DNA of 64,000 bases from Halochromatium roseum (lineage in GTDB: Bacteria > Pseudomonadota > Gammaproteobacteria > Chromatiales > Chromatiaceae): the NCBI RefSeq assembly GCF_016653315.1, contig NZ_NHSH01000066.1, positions 50,176-114,175 on the forward strand. The letters run 5' to 3'. Shown here piece after piece: positions 16,722-25,787 of this stretch. A program made the position numbers and the translations under genes. Within the stretch, counting starts at the first letter, position 1. Each line of letters opens with the position of its first letter. A model generated the notes under the pieces. It saw nothing but the letters and a program-made list of their open reading frames with translations, had not been told where the DNA came from and searched no databases.

Positions 16722-18667
16722 TGGCGCGTTTCTCCTTCTCCGGCATTGGCGCGCGCCTGGCGCTTTACGTGACGCTGTGCGTGGCGGTCATTCTTGGCGC
16801 CAGTCTGGGGTTTTATCACTATCAGGCGCGTGAGCTGTTGTTGCAGCGCTTGCAGGAGAATGCCAAGAATCGCTCACTGGCGCTGGTGCAGCGTGTGGAA
16901 CTCGTCCTGTCCTCGGTGCGGCTCGCGATCGAGACCCTGGCCGGCACGCTTGAATCGGCGTCTCTCGGTCGCGATGACGTGCCTGGACTCATGCGCCATA
17001 CCCTGGAGATGAACCCTCCTATCTTCGGGATCGTCATGGGCTTCGAGCCATCGGTTCTCGGCCATCCTGATAAACGGTACGTGCCCTATGTCTTTCGTCG
17101 TGATGGGGGGATCGAGTTGAGTGTCGAACCCGGCGCTCATGATTATCTGTTCGAGGATTGGTATCAAATTCCGCGTGAACTGGGGCTGCCGGAATGGAGC
17201 GAGCCCTATTACGAGCTCGATGATGGCAATGTGCAGTTAATCGCCACGTTTTCGCTACCGGTGATGCAACCCAAGCCGGATGACCAACGTCCGCGCGGGA
17301 TTCTGGCCGCCGATATTGCCCTCGATTGGCTCACGCGCGAACTGGCCGAATTCAAGGTGCTCCAGCATGGCTTCGCGGTTCTGATCTCGCGTAACGGCAC
17401 CGTCCTGAGCCATCCCGATACCGACAGCATCATGAATGAAAACCTGTTCAGTCTGGCGGCGGCCTGGCGCGATCCCGCGTTGCGCGAACAGGCACGGACC
17501 ATCATCGGAGGTGGCGAGGGTTTCATTCAGAGCACCCCCTTGTTAGGGGTGATGGCGCACATCTATTACGCCCCCATCGCCGCCTCCGACTGGACGCTCG
17601 CGATCGTGTTTCCCGAGGATGAACTGTTTCGTGACATCAATCGTCTGACGCTCAACGCCGCCATCGTTGGCGGCCTGGGTTTGGGGCTCTCGCTGCTCGT
17701 CGTGCTGTCGATCGCTGGCTCCATCAGTCGACCATTGCGCGTGCTCGCCGGCTCGACCGAGCGCATCGCGAAGGGCGATTTCGAGGCCCCTTTGCCAAAG
17801 GTGCAACGAGACGACGAAGTTGGGCAGTTGACCGATTCATTCGCCACCATGCGCACGGCACTGCGCCAGCACATCGACTGGCTCAAGACGACGACAGCGG
17901 CCAAGGAGCGTATCGAGAGCGAGCTGGCCATCGCGCGCGACATCCAGATGTCGATTCTGCCCAAGCTGACTCCGCCGATCTCGAATCGGGACGAATTCGA
18001 TCTGCGCGCGCTCATCGTGCCGGCGCGCGAGGTCGGCGGTGACTTCTACGATGTCTTCCCGCTCGATGAGCATCGTCTCTGCTTTCTGATCGCCGACGTC
18101 TCGGGCAAGGGCGTGCCGGCGGCGCTGTTCATGGCCGTGACCAAGACGCTGATCAAGGCGACCGCGCGCGATAGAGACGGCCCGGCTGAGATTCTGACTC
18201 AGGTCAATGCCGAGTTGGCCGCCGACAATGCCAGCAATATGTTCGTCACTGTCTTTTGCGCTGTGCTCGATGTGCGCACCGGCGATCTGGAATACACCAA
18301 TGCCGGCCACAATCCGCCGGTGCGGATCGGGACGAATGGCCACCCGCAGTGGCTCAAAGGCAGGCCGCAATTGCTGCTCGGCATCATGGAGGGCGTGGTC
18401 TATCGGTCGGCTTCGCTGCGTCTGTCCCCCGGCGAGCGGCTGCTGCTGTATACCGACGGCGTCACCGAGGCCATGAACGGGCAGGATGAGTTCTATTCCG
18501 ATGCACGTCTGCTCGACACCCTTGCATCCGCGCCGCAGCCGGATCTGGTGAGCCTGCTCGCGATGCTGCTGAGCCATGTCCAGTCCTTTGCCGGCGAGAC
18601 GCCCCAGTCCGACGACATCACCCTGCTGGCGATCGAGTATCACGGCTCAGAACCGATCGCTCCCTGA
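16718..18667 (+). CDS. Membrane sensor PP2C-type phosphatase (Cache-HAMP-SpoIIE; RsbU/BtrU-like)
   Basis: This 649-residue protein starts at the ATG at 16718 within the ATGA overlap. Membrane segment 1 is at about 10-32. A periplasmic Cache-like sensor follows (with GIVMGFEP, then YYAPIAASDWTLAIVFPEDE), then segment 2 at about 313-335 (GGLGLGLSLLVVLSIAGSIS) and a HAMP domain. A coiled linker leads to a SpoIIE phosphatase domain with AREVGGDFYDVFPLDEHRLC, DVSGKGVPAALFMA and the final DDITLLAIEY. It should dephosphorylate the STAS protein in response to an outside signal, closing the switch that probably governs the T3SS. Confidence 0.9.
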   Translation: MMARFSFSGIGARLALYVTLCVAVILGASLGFYHYQARELLLQRLQENAKNRSLALVQRVELVLSSVRLAIETLAGTLESASLGRDDVPGLMRHTLEMNPPIFGIVMGFEPSVLGHPDKRYVPYVFRRDGGIELSVEPGAHDYLFEDWYQIPRELGLPEWSEPYYELDDGNVQLIATFSLPVMQPKPDDQRPRGILAADIALDWLTRELAEFKVLQHGFAVLISRNGTVLSHPDTDSIMNENLFSLAAAWRDPALREQARTIIGGGEGFIQSTPLLGVMAHIYYAPIAASDWTLAIVFPEDELFRDINRLTLNAAIVGGLGLGLSLLVVLSIAGSISRPLRVLAGSTERIAKGDFEAPLPKVQRDDEVGQLTDSFATMRTALRQHIDWLKTTTAAKERIESELAIARDIQMSILPKLTPPISNRDEFDLRALIVPAREVGGDFYDVFPLDEHRLCFLIADVSGKGVPAALFMAVTKTLIKATARDRDGPAEILTQVNAELAADNASNMFVTVFCAVLDVRTGDLEYTNAGHNPPVRIGTNGHPQWLKGRPQLLLGIMEGVVYRSASLRLSPGERLLLYTDGVTEAMNGQDEFYSDARLLDTLASAPQPDLVSLLAMLLSHVQSFAGETPQSDDITLLAIEYHGSEPIAP

Positions 18668-18733
18668 TTGTAAACAAACGCCCGCGCCAATACCTGACGG
18701 TTTATGCTGAAATCGTCGACACCGGAGTCATGA

Positions 18734-19786
18734 ATGCCGATCTCTGAGACCCTGATCATCTCGCTGGTGGAGCGCGGCATCGTGCCCGATCCGATCATCC
18801 GCGCTGGCATTCGTCAGCGCCTGCGCAAGACCCTGGCCGAGCTGCCGATGCATGATTGTGAGCGCGCCGCTGAGCACAAGGAGGCCTTTATTACGATGAT
18901 GGACTTGTCCCCGGTCGCGGCCGTGCCGGAGCGCGCCAACGAGCAGCACTACGAGGTGCCGGCCGAGTTCTTCGCGACGGTGTTGGGTCCGCGGCGCAAA
19001 TACAGCAGCTGTTGGTGGCCAGATGGAGTGGGCACCTTGGCCGAGGCCGAGGAGGCGTCACTGGCCGAGACCGCGCGCCGCGCAGGCATCGGCAGCAACA
19101 TGGCTGTGCTGGAACTGGGCTGCGGCTGGGGCTCGTTCAGTCTCTGGGCCGCCGAGCATTTCCCGTCGAGCCAGTTTACTGGGGTGTCGAATTCCAGCTC
19201 GCAGCGCGCCTACATCGAAGGCGAGGCCAAACGACGCGGGATCGAGAATCTCACCGTGATCACCGCCGATATGAACGCCTTCGCGATCGATCAGGGGTTC
19301 GATCGCATTGTCTCACTCGAGATGTTCGAGCATATGCGCAACTGGCGCACCCTATTCGGTCGCGTGCACGACTGGCTCGAGCCCGGCGGGCGCTTTTTTA
19401 TGCACGTGTTCTGTCATCGTGACCATCCCTATCCCTACGAGGACACCGGGCCGGATGACTGGATGAGCCACTACTTCTTCGCCGGCGGCATCATGCCGAG
19501 CGATGATCTGCCCCTGCACTTCCAGCAACGGCTGCAGCTGATCGCTCGCTGGCGCTGGGATGGGCGTCATTATGAGAAGACGCTCAACGCCTGGCTGGCG
19601 CAGATGGATGCCGCGCGGGCCGAGGTCTGGCCGATCCTGGAGACCACCTATGGCAAGAATCAGGTCGGCATCTGGTGGATGCGCTGGCGGCTGTTCTTCA
19701 TGGCCTGTGCCGAGCTGTTTGGGCTTCACAAAGGGCAGGAATGGTACGTCGGGCACTATCTGTTCGAGCGTCCAGCGTCAGGGTGA
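18734..19786 (+). CDS. SAM-dependent methyltransferase, CFA-synthase/coclaurine N-methyltransferase-like
   Basis: This 350-residue cytoplasmic protein has the SAM-binding motif VLELGCGWGSFSLWAAEHFP and the following acidic loop ADMNAFAIDQGFDRIVSLEM. The N-terminal part reads NEQHYEVPAEFFATVLGPRRKYSSCWW, the substrate entry of the cyclopropane-fatty-acid synthase superfamily. The C-terminal half (DWMSHYFFAGGIMPS, then a WRWDGRHYEKTL block) fits the bacterial coclaurine-methyltransferase-like branch. Substrate unknown. It lies 66 bases after the phosphatase and may or may not share its transcript. Confidence 0.85.
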   Translation: MPISETLIISLVERGIVPDPIIRAGIRQRLRKTLAELPMHDCERAAEHKEAFITMMDLSPVAAVPERANEQHYEVPAEFFATVLGPRRKYSSCWWPDGVGTLAEAEEASLAETARRAGIGSNMAVLELGCGWGSFSLWAAEHFPSSQFTGVSNSSSQRAYIEGEAKRRGIENLTVITADMNAFAIDQGFDRIVSLEMFEHMRNWRTLFGRVHDWLEPGGRFFMHVFCHRDHPYPYEDTGPDDWMSHYFFAGGIMPSDDLPLHFQQRLQLIARWRWDGRHYEKTLNAWLAQMDAARAEVWPILETTYGKNQVGIWWMRWRLFFMACAELFGLHKGQEWYVGHYLFERPASG

Positions 19787-19823
19787 GTGCTCGATTTTTG
19801 CGGGTGATCTGGGGCAGCTGGCC

Positions 19824-20516
19824 ATGTTGACGACTGCGCGCCGACAAGTCCCATCCAGGAGCCAGGGGCGGTTGTACGTGACGACACCCGCGGGTTGCTC
19901 CGCGAAGGCTGCGTGGCGATGGCTGCGGCGGTTGGCACTGGCGCTGCTCTGCGTCAATGCGCTTGCCGTTTCGCTTGCCGGTTGCTCGGCGAGTCATGCT
20001 CCGGTGGACCTCAATCTGGTCTTCGTTGAGGTGACGCCGATGGACTACGCGCGCATCCTCTGTCAGCTCGAGCCGATGGTCGAGCGCCATACCTGTATGA
20101 CCTCGGTGGTTGGCCACTATCGCGAGCATCGAAACCGGGACATTGCGCCGATGGAGGCCGTTGATGGTCCCTTCGTCGCCTTCATCGATAAGCAGCTTTA
20201 CCGCGGCAGCTATGTCTCGAATCCCTTCGCCGCCGCCTTCTCAGTGAGCAACGGCAAGTCGATCTGTCGTGGGCGCTATAACGCCTTTGCGGGCGATACA
20301 GAAGCCGTCTTTCGTCTCCGCTGCGATGACGGCAGGGAAGGGTGGGCGCAGATCGTGCTCGATCAGACCGGGCGCAATGGCATTGGCAAGCTCTGGATGG
20401 CAAGCGGCTCCACTGGCGACATCGTCTTCGGCTATGCCGCCGTTGGTGGCGCCTTTACTTTTAAAACACCAGGTTCAGCATCAACAAAGAGACCACCAGG
20501 AATAGCACCGTCATGA
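19824..20516 (+). CDS. Putative lipoprotein, unknown function
   Basis: The product is 230 residues if the ATG at 19824 is used; a GTG at 19878 gives a more typical signal peptide (WRWLRRLALALLCVNALAVS) and may be the true start. The lipobox LAGC is clear. The mature part has several Cys residues (ILCQLEP, HTCMTS, SICRG, LRCDD) and a charged middle; I do not recognise the domain. Its 3' end overlaps the end of the opposite SLC13 gene by 56 bases. Confidence 0.6.
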   Translation: MLTTARRQVPSRSQGRLYVTTPAGCSAKAAWRWLRRLALALLCVNALAVSLAGCSASHAPVDLNLVFVEVTPMDYARILCQLEPMVERHTCMTSVVGHYREHRNRDIAPMEAVDGPFVAFIDKQLYRGSYVSNPFAAAFSVSNGKSICRGRYNAFAGDTEAVFRLRCDDGREGWAQIVLDQTGRNGIGKLWMASGSTGDIVFGYAAVGGAFTFKTPGSASTKRPPGIAPS

Positions 20517-22419
20517 TGCCGCCAGCGCGCAAATAGTCCGGCACCCGATAACCGCCTGGGCCCATGATCAGGGCGTTGACCTGATGGGTCGGGATCAGGA
20601 ACGAGTTCGAGGTGGCGATGCCGACCGTCAGCGCGAACACCGCAGGATTGGCGCCAGCGCCAAGCGCCATGTTGACCGCCAACGGCACCAGCAGCACGGT
20701 CGCGCCGACGTTCGACATCACCAGGGTGAAGAAAGTGGCCAAGAGTGCGAGTGCCGCTTGGATCACCCAGATCGGCACGTCGCCGAGCGCCACCAGTGTC
20801 TCCTGCGCGATCCAGGCCGCGGTGCCCGAGGTCTCGACCGCGAGGCCGAGCGGAATCAGCGATGCGAGCAGGAACACCGTCTTCCAGCTCACCGCCTCAT
20901 AGGCCTCGTCGATCGATAGCACCCCGCTCAGGATCATGCCGACCGCTCCGGTCAGCAGCGCGACTGAGAGCATCAGGTCAGTGAAGAGAACTAGCCCGAG
21001 GGTGATCGCGAAGAACAGCAAGGCGATCGGTAGCTTGTGCGGACGCAGTTCCTCGTGCGGGTACTCGGTGGTGACGATGACGAAGTCGCGGTCGGTCTCG
21101 AGCCGGGCCAGATCCGTCCAGGCCGTGTGCACGACGAGGGTGTCGCCAGGCTTGAATGGCATATCGCGTACGCCACCCGTCGCATAGGTCAGGGTCTCGT
21201 CACCGCGCCGAATGGCCAACAGCGAGAGGCCATAGACCTTGCGCATATAGACATCGCGCGCTGACTTGCCGACCAATGCGGAGCCTGGCGGGATGACGAT
21301 CTCGGCGATACCGGCCTTGGTCGCGGAGAGGGCCTCGGCGAAGGTCTCGAGTTCGGGGCGTGGCTCGATCCCGGTCTCGGCGAGGAAGGCCTTGAAACGC
21401 TCCGCGGTGGCCAGGATGCCAAGCAGCGTGCCTTGCTCGATACCGAGACTACGATCGACCCCAGAGGCGCCGAGGCGCACACCGTCGCCCTTGTCGACGG
21501 CGACGATACGCAGGTTCCAACGCCGCTCGATCTGATCGACACTGAGTCCGGCAACCAGGTTGTCGGCTGGAACCCGCGCCTCCTGAATGCTGAAGTCGCT
21601 GACGCCATAGGTCTCGGCGTAATAATCCATCGGGTCGCGGGCCTGCAGCAGCTTGTCGGTGCCGCGCGCGGGCAGCACGAAGCGGCCGGCGAGCACGAAG
21701 TAGAGGATGCCGGTTGCCACCAGTGCAAGGCCGATTGGCGTCACCGAGAACAGCCCGAAGGTCTCCATCTGTTGGTCTGGGGGGAGTCCTTGATTAGTGG
21801 TCTTGATGAGGTCGTTGAGCAGGATCAGCGGACTTGACCCGACCATGGTGATGGTGCCGCCGAGGATGGCGCAAAAGCCCATTGGCATCAGCAGCCGTGA
21901 CATCGGCAGACCGGTGCGGGCCGAGATGCGGCTGACCACCGGCAGGAATAGGGCGGCGGCGCCAACGTTCTGCATGAACGACGAGATGACGCCGACGGTG
22001 CTCGAGACCAAGGGGATGATGCGCGCCTCGGTACTGCCGCCGATGCGCATGATGAAGCCGGCGACCCGCGTCATCAGGCCGGTCTTGTCCAGAGCGGCGC
22101 CGATGATCATCACTGCGATGATCGAGATCACCGCATTCGAGGCGAAGCCATCGAAGAGATTGGCCAAGGGCACCAGACCGGTTTCCAGACCCATGAGCGG
22201 CGCAGCGAGTGTGGTCAGCCCGAGCAGCACCATTATGCTGATCGCGGCCACGTCAACTGGCACCACCTCGAATGCGAACAGGAAGACCGTGAGCACTAGG
22301 ACCGCCATCACCCAGGCGATCTCGATCGAGGGCACCTGCCCGGCGAGCCAGATCGCGAAGACCGCCAGCACGACGCCGGCGAGGTCGGTGAAGCTGATCC
22401 CCTTCAGCAGTTTACCCAT
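20461..22419 (-). CDS. SLC13/DASS-type permease with central TrkA-C domains
   Basis: This 652-residue membrane protein has two blocks of hydrophobic helices, each containing SLC13 signatures: QNVGAAALFLPVVSRIS with GGTITMVGSSPLILLNDL in the first, and MSNVGATVLLVPLAVNMALG with TSNSFLIPTHQVNALIMGPG in the second. Between them, about residues 205-400, lie two RCK/TrkA-C domains (IPPGSALVGKSARDVYMRKV, then FKPGDTLVVHTAW). This is the sulfate/dicarboxylate permease layout; for a sulfur oxidiser a sulfur-compound substrate is possible but unproven. A TAGGAG site precedes the start. Confidence 0.88.
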   Translation of the reverse strand: MGKLLKGISFTDLAGVVLAVFAIWLAGQVPSIEIAWVMAVLVLTVFLFAFEVVPVDVAAISIMVLLGLTTLAAPLMGLETGLVPLANLFDGFASNAVISIIAVMIIGAALDKTGLMTRVAGFIMRIGGSTEARIIPLVSSTVGVISSFMQNVGAAALFLPVVSRISARTGLPMSRLLMPMGFCAILGGTITMVGSSPLILLNDLIKTTNQGLPPDQQMETFGLFSVTPIGLALVATGILYFVLAGRFVLPARGTDKLLQARDPMDYYAETYGVSDFSIQEARVPADNLVAGLSVDQIERRWNLRIVAVDKGDGVRLGASGVDRSLGIEQGTLLGILATAERFKAFLAETGIEPRPELETFAEALSATKAGIAEIVIPPGSALVGKSARDVYMRKVYGLSLLAIRRGDETLTYATGGVRDMPFKPGDTLVVHTAWTDLARLETDRDFVIVTTEYPHEELRPHKLPIALLFFAITLGLVLFTDLMLSVALLTGAVGMILSGVLSIDEAYEAVSWKTVFLLASLIPLGLAVETSGTAAWIAQETLVALGDVPIWVIQAALALLATFFTLVMSNVGATVLLVPLAVNMALGAGANPAVFALTVGIATSNSFLIPTHQVNALIMGPGGYRVPDYLRAGGIMTVLFLVVSLLMLNLVF

Positions 22420-22507
22420 GCAAGAATTCTCCTAAGGTCTAGACCTGCGATCACGCCAAGACGGTCGGATCGCTGCTCGGTTTATACTGAGTGGCGACGC
22501 TGATAGC

Positions 22508-22555
22508 TTGTTAATGCTATTGCTAATGCTCTTGCTAATGCTCTTGCTAATGCTA
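22508..22555. repeat. Four tandem 12-bp repeats upstream of the globin gene
   Basis: The unit TTGCTAATGCTC occurs four times head to tail: units 2 and 3 are identical, unit 1 differs at two positions and unit 4 at one. It lies between the divergent SLC13 permease and globin genes, about 180 bases before the globin ATG. It could be a regulator-binding array or a slippage-prone microsatellite. The 12-base period would not change a reading frame, and none is evident. Confidence 0.85.
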
Positions 22556-22734
22556 CTGAAACCCGGCGTGCCTCGCTTGGCCGATTGCAATCTGGGCGAA
22601 TACCGACATAGATCATTTGCCGCTAACAGATCGCCGCGTGTCGGTCCGAGCGTGCGTTGAAGCCTTGCTCAGGCTGGCCTAGTATCAAGGTAGTGCGCAA
22701 CCACAGCGCACCAACCAGCATCGGTGGACCCTCA

Positions 22735-23142
22735 ATGCATCCTGATACGGCCTCGCGCGTTCGGCAATCTTGGGCGCTGATCCTGCCGCAGCGAAAAACT
22801 GTTTGTTGCGATTTCTACCGACGCCTATTCGGTCTTTTTCCCGAGCTTAGGCCGCTGTTCAAGGGCGAGATCAGCGAGCAAGCCGATCTCTTTGTCACGA
22901 TGATCAACACCGTGATCAGCGCACTCGAGCATCCTGAGCGAGTACGGCCCTTGATCGAGATCCTGGGGGCGCGCCATGCAGACTATGGGGTCCAGCCTGA
23001 GGATTATGCAAAATTCGAGCGGGTCCTCATCGAGACCTTAGGTGATGCGCTAGGCGATGAGCTGGATGCTGAAGGGCTGGCCGCTTGGCGCGAGGTGTTT
23101 GAAACGCTCGCGCAGACCATGCAAGCTGGTGCAGCGCATTAA
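22735..23142 (+). CDS. Single-domain globin (flavohaemoglobin-type)
   Basis: The globin has 135 residues from the ATG at 22735; reading could begin earlier but only this start gives normal globin length. It shows the B-helix FYRRLFGLFPELRPLFKG with the Tyr and CD1 Phe typical of flavohaemoglobin-like globins, and a proximal His in GARHADYGVQPEDYAKFERV. No FAD/NAD reductase domain follows, so it is a Vitreoscilla-haemoglobin-like single domain protein that binds O2 or NO. It stands alone, convergent with rfbC, 8 bases from it. Confidence 0.88.
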   Translation: MHPDTASRVRQSWALILPQRKTVCCDFYRRLFGLFPELRPLFKGEISEQADLFVTMINTVISALEHPERVRPLIEILGARHADYGVQPEDYAKFERVLIETLGDALGDELDAEGLAAWREVFETLAQTMQAGAAH

Positions 23143-23150
23143 GCCTGAAG

Positions 23151-23708
23151 TCAGCCAGCGCTCGGCAGCTGCTCGGCCGGAATCTCGCGCAGCAAGGGGG
23201 CGTCGCGATCCTTGTCCGACAGAATCGGCTGAATGCCTGTCGGCCAGTCGATGCCGATGTCGGGGTCATCCCAGCGCACGGCAAACTGCGTCTCCGGATG
23301 GTAGGTATCGGTGCACTTGTAGCTGAAGATCGCCGTGTCGCTGGTCACCAGATAGCCATGCAGGAAACCCGGCGGCACCCAGAATTGGTGCTTGTTCTCG
23401 GCGCTGAGCTCGGCGCCGACCCAGTGCCCAAAGGTGGGCGAGCCCTTGCGCACATCGACGGCGACATCGAACACCGCGCCGGTGATCACCTGCACCAGCT
23501 TACCCTGTCCGTGGGGATGTTGAATATGCAGCCCGCGCAGGGTGCCATACCCCGAGAAGGCCTGGTTGTCCTGCACGAAGACCGGCCCGATGCCCTGCTC
23601 GGCGTACCGCTCTTGCTGCCAGGTCTCGCAGAACCAGCCACGATGATCGCCAAAGACCTTGGGCTCGATCAACAAGACATCGGGGATGGCGGTGGCCGTG
23701 ATCTTCAT
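23151..23708 (-). CDS. rfbC: dTDP-4-dehydrorhamnose 3,5-epimerase
   Basis: This 185-residue cupin enzyme makes dTDP-4-keto-L-rhamnose. Family features are the start [20 protein letters not shown], the catalytic His region [19 protein letters not shown] and [20 protein letters not shown]. It is the last gene of rfbBAC and its start overlaps the rfbA stop by 4 bases. Normal length for the family. Confidence 0.97.
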   Translation of the reverse strand: MKITATAIPDVLLIEPKVFGDHRGWFCETWQQERYAEQGIGPVFVQDNQAFSGYGTLRGLHIQHPHGQGKLVQVITGAVFDVAVDVRKGSPTFGHWVGAELSAENKHQFWVPPGFLHGYLVTSDTAIFSYKCTDTYHPETQFAVRWDDPDIGIDWPTGIQPILSDKDRDAPLLREIPAEQLPSAG

Positions 23709-24589
23709 GGCGCAGGTCCTCGCGTGATGAGTCCGAGCAGATAGTCGCCGTAACCGCTCTTGCGCAGGGGCTCGGCCACTGCGCGCAGGGCCGCGTCGTC
23801 GATCCAGCCGTTGGTGTAGGCGATCTCCTCCGGGGCGCAGATCTTCAGCCCTTGGCGCTTCTCGATGGTTTCAATGAAATTGGCCGCCTCGATCAGCGAT
23901 TCATGGGTGCCGGTATCGAGCCAGGCGATACCGCGGCTCAGACGCTCGACATGCAGCTGACTCTGCTGCAGATAGCGGCGGTTGAGATCGGTGATCTCGA
24001 GCTCACCGCGTGCCGACGGCTCGAGCTCAGCGGCATAGTCGCAGGCCTGCTCGTCATAGAAGTACAGGCCGGTGATGGCGTAATTGGAGCGCGGCTTGGG
24101 CGGCTTCTCTTCAAGCCCAATCACCCGCCCCTCGGCATCGAGTTCGGCGACGCCATAGCGCTCTGGATCACGCACCCAGTAGCCGAAGACGCTAGCGCCC
24201 TCGGTGTGGGCTGCGGCGGCGCGCAGATGGGTGCGCAGGCCGCCGCCATAGAAGATGTTGTCGCCGAGGATCAGGCAGGACGGCGCACCGGCCAGGAAAT
24301 CGCGACCGATGATGAAGGCCTGCGCCAGCCCCCCTGGCTCCGGCTGCACCGCGTAGGTGATCTGGACGCCCCACTGGCTGCCATCGCCCAGCAGCTTGTG
24401 GAAGGCCGGCGCATCGTGCGGCGTGGTGATCACCAGCACCTCGCGGATGCCAGCCATCATCAGCACCGCGAGCGGATAGTAGATCATCGGCTTGTCGTAG
24501 ACCGGCAGCAGCTGCTTGCTGATGCTCAGCGTGAGCGGATGCAGCCGGGTGCCGGAGCCGCCGGCGAGGATGATACCCTTTCGCTTCAT
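23705..24589 (-). CDS. rfbA: Glucose-1-phosphate thymidylyltransferase
   Basis: The enzyme has 294 residues from the ATG at 24589 ([18 protein letters not shown], the nucleotide-binding signature); an upstream start adds ten residues without family support. Other family blocks are [28 protein letters not shown] and [19 protein letters not shown]. It forms dTDP-glucose, the first step of the dTDP-rhamnose pathway, feeding the rfbB product encoded just before it. Confidence 0.97.
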   Translation of the reverse strand: MKRKGIILAGGSGTRLHPLTLSISKQLLPVYDKPMIYYPLAVLMMAGIREVLVITTPHDAPAFHKLLGDGSQWGVQITYAVQPEPGGLAQAFIIGRDFLAGAPSCLILGDNIFYGGGLRTHLRAAAAHTEGASVFGYWVRDPERYGVAELDAEGRVIGLEEKPPKPRSNYAITGLYFYDEQACDYAAELEPSARGELEITDLNRRYLQQSQLHVERLSRGIAWLDTGTHESLIEAANFIETIEKRQGLKICAPEEIAYTNGWIDDAALRAVAEPLRKSGYGDYLLGLITRGPAP

Positions 24590-24602
24590 CTGGTTTTGCT
24601 CC

Positions 24603-25661
24603 TTATGCCTGGCCGCCAAGGCGCTCGCCGCGATAGCTGCCGTCGGTTACGCGCTGGGTCCATGCTTGGTTGTCGAGATACCAGGCCAGGGTGCGGGCAA
24701 GCCCGGTCTCGAAGGTCTCAATGGGCTGCCAGCCGAGCTCGGTCTGGATCTTGGTCGCATCGATGGCGTAGCGGCGATCATGGCCAGGGCGGTCGGTGAC
24801 GAACTCCTTGAGCTGGTCATGCGGGCGATGCGGTGAGTTGGGCAGGGTCTCATCGAGCAGGCGACAGAGGGTGTCGACCACCTCGAGATTGGTGCGCTCG
24901 CTGTCACCGCCGATGTTGTAGACCTCGCCCGGCCTTCCGGCCTCGAGTACGCGATCGATCGCGCGACAGTGATCCTCGACATAGAGCCAATCGCGGATAT
25001 TGCCGCCGTCGCCGTAGATTGGCAGTGGCTTGCCGGCAAGCGCTTTGGCGATCATCAGCGGAATCAGCTTTTCCGGAAACTGGTACGGACCATAGTTGTT
25101 CGAGCAGTTGGTCGTCAGCACCGGCAGCCCGTAGGTGTGATGCCAAGCGCGCACCAGATGATCCGAAGCGGCCTTGGAGGCCGAGTAGGGCGAGTTTGGC
25201 GCATAGGCGGTGGTCTCGGTGAACTTGCCGCTCGGTCCCAGCGAGCCGTAGACCTCATCGGTGGAGACGTGCAGAAACCGGAACGCCTCGCGCCGGCTCG
25301 CATCCAGCGCACTCCAGTAGGCCTTGGCGCTATCGAGCAGACTAAAGGTGCCGAGCACATTGGTCTCGATAAAGGCGGCGGGGCCATCGATCGAGCGGTC
25401 GACATGGCTCTCGGCGGCAAAGTTGACCACCGCATCGACCTGATACTCGCGCAGCAGATGTCCGACCAATGCCTGGTTGCCGATATCGCCTTCGATGAAG
25501 ACGTGCCGCGGATCATCGCGAAACTCGGCGAGGGTATCCGGGTTGCCGGCATAGGTGAGTTTGTCGAGATTGATCACCCGCTCATCGCCTTGGCGCATCT
25601 TGAGGTGAACAAAGTTACCGCCGATGAAGCCGGCACCACCGGTGACGAGGAGTGTTTTCAT
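24603..25661 (-). CDS. rfbB: dTDP-glucose 4,6-dehydratase
   Basis: This 352-residue SDR enzyme has the NAD-binding motif [15 protein letters not shown], the substrate region [14 protein letters not shown], the catalytic [10 protein letters not shown] and the [20 protein letters not shown] box with catalytic Tyr and Lys. It makes dTDP-4-keto-6-deoxyglucose. It starts the run rfbB-rfbA-rfbC on the - strand. The fourth gene, rfbD (reductase), is not in this window, so the pathway must be completed elsewhere or lead to another 6-deoxy sugar. Confidence 0.97.
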   Translation of the reverse strand: MKTLLVTGGAGFIGGNFVHLKMRQGDERVINLDKLTYAGNPDTLAEFRDDPRHVFIEGDIGNQALVGHLLREYQVDAVVNFAAESHVDRSIDGPAAFIETNVLGTFSLLDSAKAYWSALDASRREAFRFLHVSTDEVYGSLGPSGKFTETTAYAPNSPYSASKAASDHLVRAWHHTYGLPVLTTNCSNNYGPYQFPEKLIPLMIAKALAGKPLPIYGDGGNIRDWLYVEDHCRAIDRVLEAGRPGEVYNIGGDSERTNLEVVDTLCRLLDETLPNSPHRPHDQLKEFVTDRPGHDRRYAIDATKIQTELGWQPIETFETGLARTLAWYLDNQAWTQRVTDGSYRGERLGGQA

Positions 25662-25787
25662 AATCTGATGATGGAGCCTTCCTGAACAAGACGCTCATGA
25701 TACCACTTCGGGCTTGATGCTCCTGCTCGGCGCCTTGGGCCGAAGTCGCTTTTCGCTGGCGTGATTCGTTACGATGCTCTGCCCCAG

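Noticed and set aside
22508..22555. Tandem repeats as a possible CRISPR array
   Set aside because: The 12-bp units abut with no spacers, and there are no cas genes.
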